A DNA stretch of 64,000 nucleotides from Microbulbifer sp. ALW1 (lineage in GTDB: Bacteria > Pseudomonadota > Gammaproteobacteria > Pseudomonadales > Cellvibrionaceae), in NCBI RefSeq assembly GCF_009903625.1, contig NZ_CP047569.1:1148501-1212500 (forward strand), read 5' to 3'. Under the pieces are notes generated by a model that was not told the DNA's origin, made no database searches, and saw nothing but the letters and a program-made list of their open reading frames with translations. This document shows, in pieces, positions 63,234 through 64,000 of the stretch (the stretch's first letter is position 1; each line of letters begins with the position of its first letter). The translations under genes were made by a program, and so were the position numbers.

Positions 63234-64000
63234 TCACTTTTTGATAGAACCCCAGGGGGTTTTACGGGCAGGGCTGCCGGACGGACTGCCTGTCGCGGGG
63301 GCGGCCGATTTTTCTGGGCGGCCTCCTTTTTTGACGGTCTTTTTCGCCGTCCCTCTCTTCGCTGAAAAATTCAGGTTCGACGCTGGCAGATCCTTTACCA
63401 CAGGGAACTCGTCGATCGTCACCCGTTCAATGATCTTCCCAAGCCGGCGCTCCACCGCGCACAGGCGTTTGAAATCGTCCTTGGATACCAGGGATACCGC
63501 TTCCCCTGAAGAGCCGGCGCGTCCGGTGCGGCCGATACGGTGGATATACTCGTCGACATCGTCGGGCAAATCGTAATTGACCACGCGCTCAAGCTCGTCG
63601 ATATCAATGCCGCGGGCGGCAACGCCGGTGGCAATCAGGATGTTGATCTCGCCGGATTTGAAATCGGCGAGTATCTTCGAGCGCGATGCCTGACTCTTGC
63701 CACCATGGATGGCCTCCGCCTTTATGCCACGCTTTTCCAGCTGGCTCACCAGCTTTGCCGCACCATGCTGAGTACGGATAAAGATCAATGCCTGTGTCCA
63801 GTTGCGCTCCGTCACCAGATGACTGAGTAGCGCGGATTTATTGTGCTTGTCGACAGCAATCAACCACTGCGAAATCTTCGGAGCCGTTTTCTTATTGCCG
63901 GCAACGGAAACTTCAAAGGGGAATTCGACCACGATATCGGCGAGCGACCTTACCTGACGTGACATGGTCGCGGAAAACAGCAGGCTCTGGCGTCGTGTCG
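63234..64000 (-). CDS. DEAD-box RNA helicase, 5' part missing
   Basis: The C-terminal half of a DEAD-box helicase cut by the right window edge. Motif III (SAT in LLFSATMS) is at the edge, followed by motif IV (ALIFIRTQ), motif V (ATGVAARGID) and motif VI (HRIGRTGRAG). The tail is Lys/Arg/Pro-rich (KKTVKKGGRPEKS), as in RhlE-type helicases that act on rRNA or mRNA. The start codon is outside the window; the Met at 63965 is internal. Confidence 0.92.
   Translation of the reverse strand, partial: TRRQSLLFSATMSRQVRSLADIVVEFPFEVSVAGNKKTAPKISQWLIAVDKHNKSALLSHLVTERNWTQALIFIRTQHGAAKLVSQLEKRGIKAEAIHGGKSQASRSKILADFKSGEINILIATGVAARGIDIDELERVVNYDLPDDVDEYIHRIGRTGRAGSSGEAVSLVSKDDFKRLCAVERRLGKIIERVTIDEFPVVKDLPASNLNFSAKRGTAKKTVKKGGRPEKSAAPATGSPSGSPARKTPWGSIKK

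Overview
The window reads as chromosome from a marine-type gammaproteobacterium of the Cellvibrionales, most like Microbulbifer or a close relative. This rests on moderately GC-rich coding sequence, exported lipoproteins with long Gly/Ser linkers, a TonB-dependent receptor locus, paired M1 aminopeptidases and a gammaproteobacterial SerA, RarD and YbiT. No rRNA or tRNA gene is present, so the genus is an inference. About 55 protein genes are called. I saw no CRISPR array, insertion sequence, integrase, tRNA or rRNA.

Left part (1-17 kb): a cut alpha/beta hydrolase, rarD, serA with a strong terminator, a hypothetical glycine-rich protein, an FAH-family hydrolase, a GNAT enzyme, a YdcZ-type transporter beside a Crp/Fnr-like regulator whose leader carries a 14-bp tandem repeat, a short asparaginase-domain protein, a PuuC-like aldehyde dehydrogenase, a small secreted protein, a SpoIIAA-like protein, TerC, an ATP-grasp ligase-like protein and a RidA-like protein. 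A large Ser/Gly-linker lipoprotein is followed by an overlapping outer-membrane-type protein.

Middle (17-34.5 kb): a transglutaminase/TPR lipoprotein, two tandem exported M1 aminopeptidases, then a beta-alanine catabolic pair (omega-aminotransferase and mmsA) divergent from a LysR-type regulator with palindromic candidate operators between them. Directly after the LysR gene lies the most anomalous stretch, about 28.6-32.5 kb: a tightly packed four-gene minus-strand operon of unrecognised proteins, mostly AT-rich against GC-rich surroundings. The lead gene has a hydrophobic glycine-rich C-terminal half and the last gene encodes a membrane protein. This is the best candidate here for an undescribed system. 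A DUF3574 lipoprotein, a Tsx-like channel and a cold-shock gene follow.

Right part (34.7-64 kb): ybiT, a DUF3667 membrane protein, an esterase, a VOC protein, a patatin-like lipoprotein, a kinase-like protein, an MsbA-type ABC exporter, a DUF3592 protein and a secreted cupin. Next comes an ECF42-type sigma factor with its characteristic DGPF/YCII partner, an SRPBCC protein and a second YciI protein, with a matching sigma promoter motif before the partner operon. Then a large beta-propeller lipoprotein, a GST, and an uptake/catabolic locus (DUF3237 protein, YtcJ-like amidohydrolase, TonB-dependent receptor, NylB-like serine hydrolase, LuxR-type regulator). The window ends with a MutS-domain ATPase, an Asp/Glu racemase, a WYL regulator divergent from a GST, and the C-terminal part of a DEAD-box helicase cut by the right edge.
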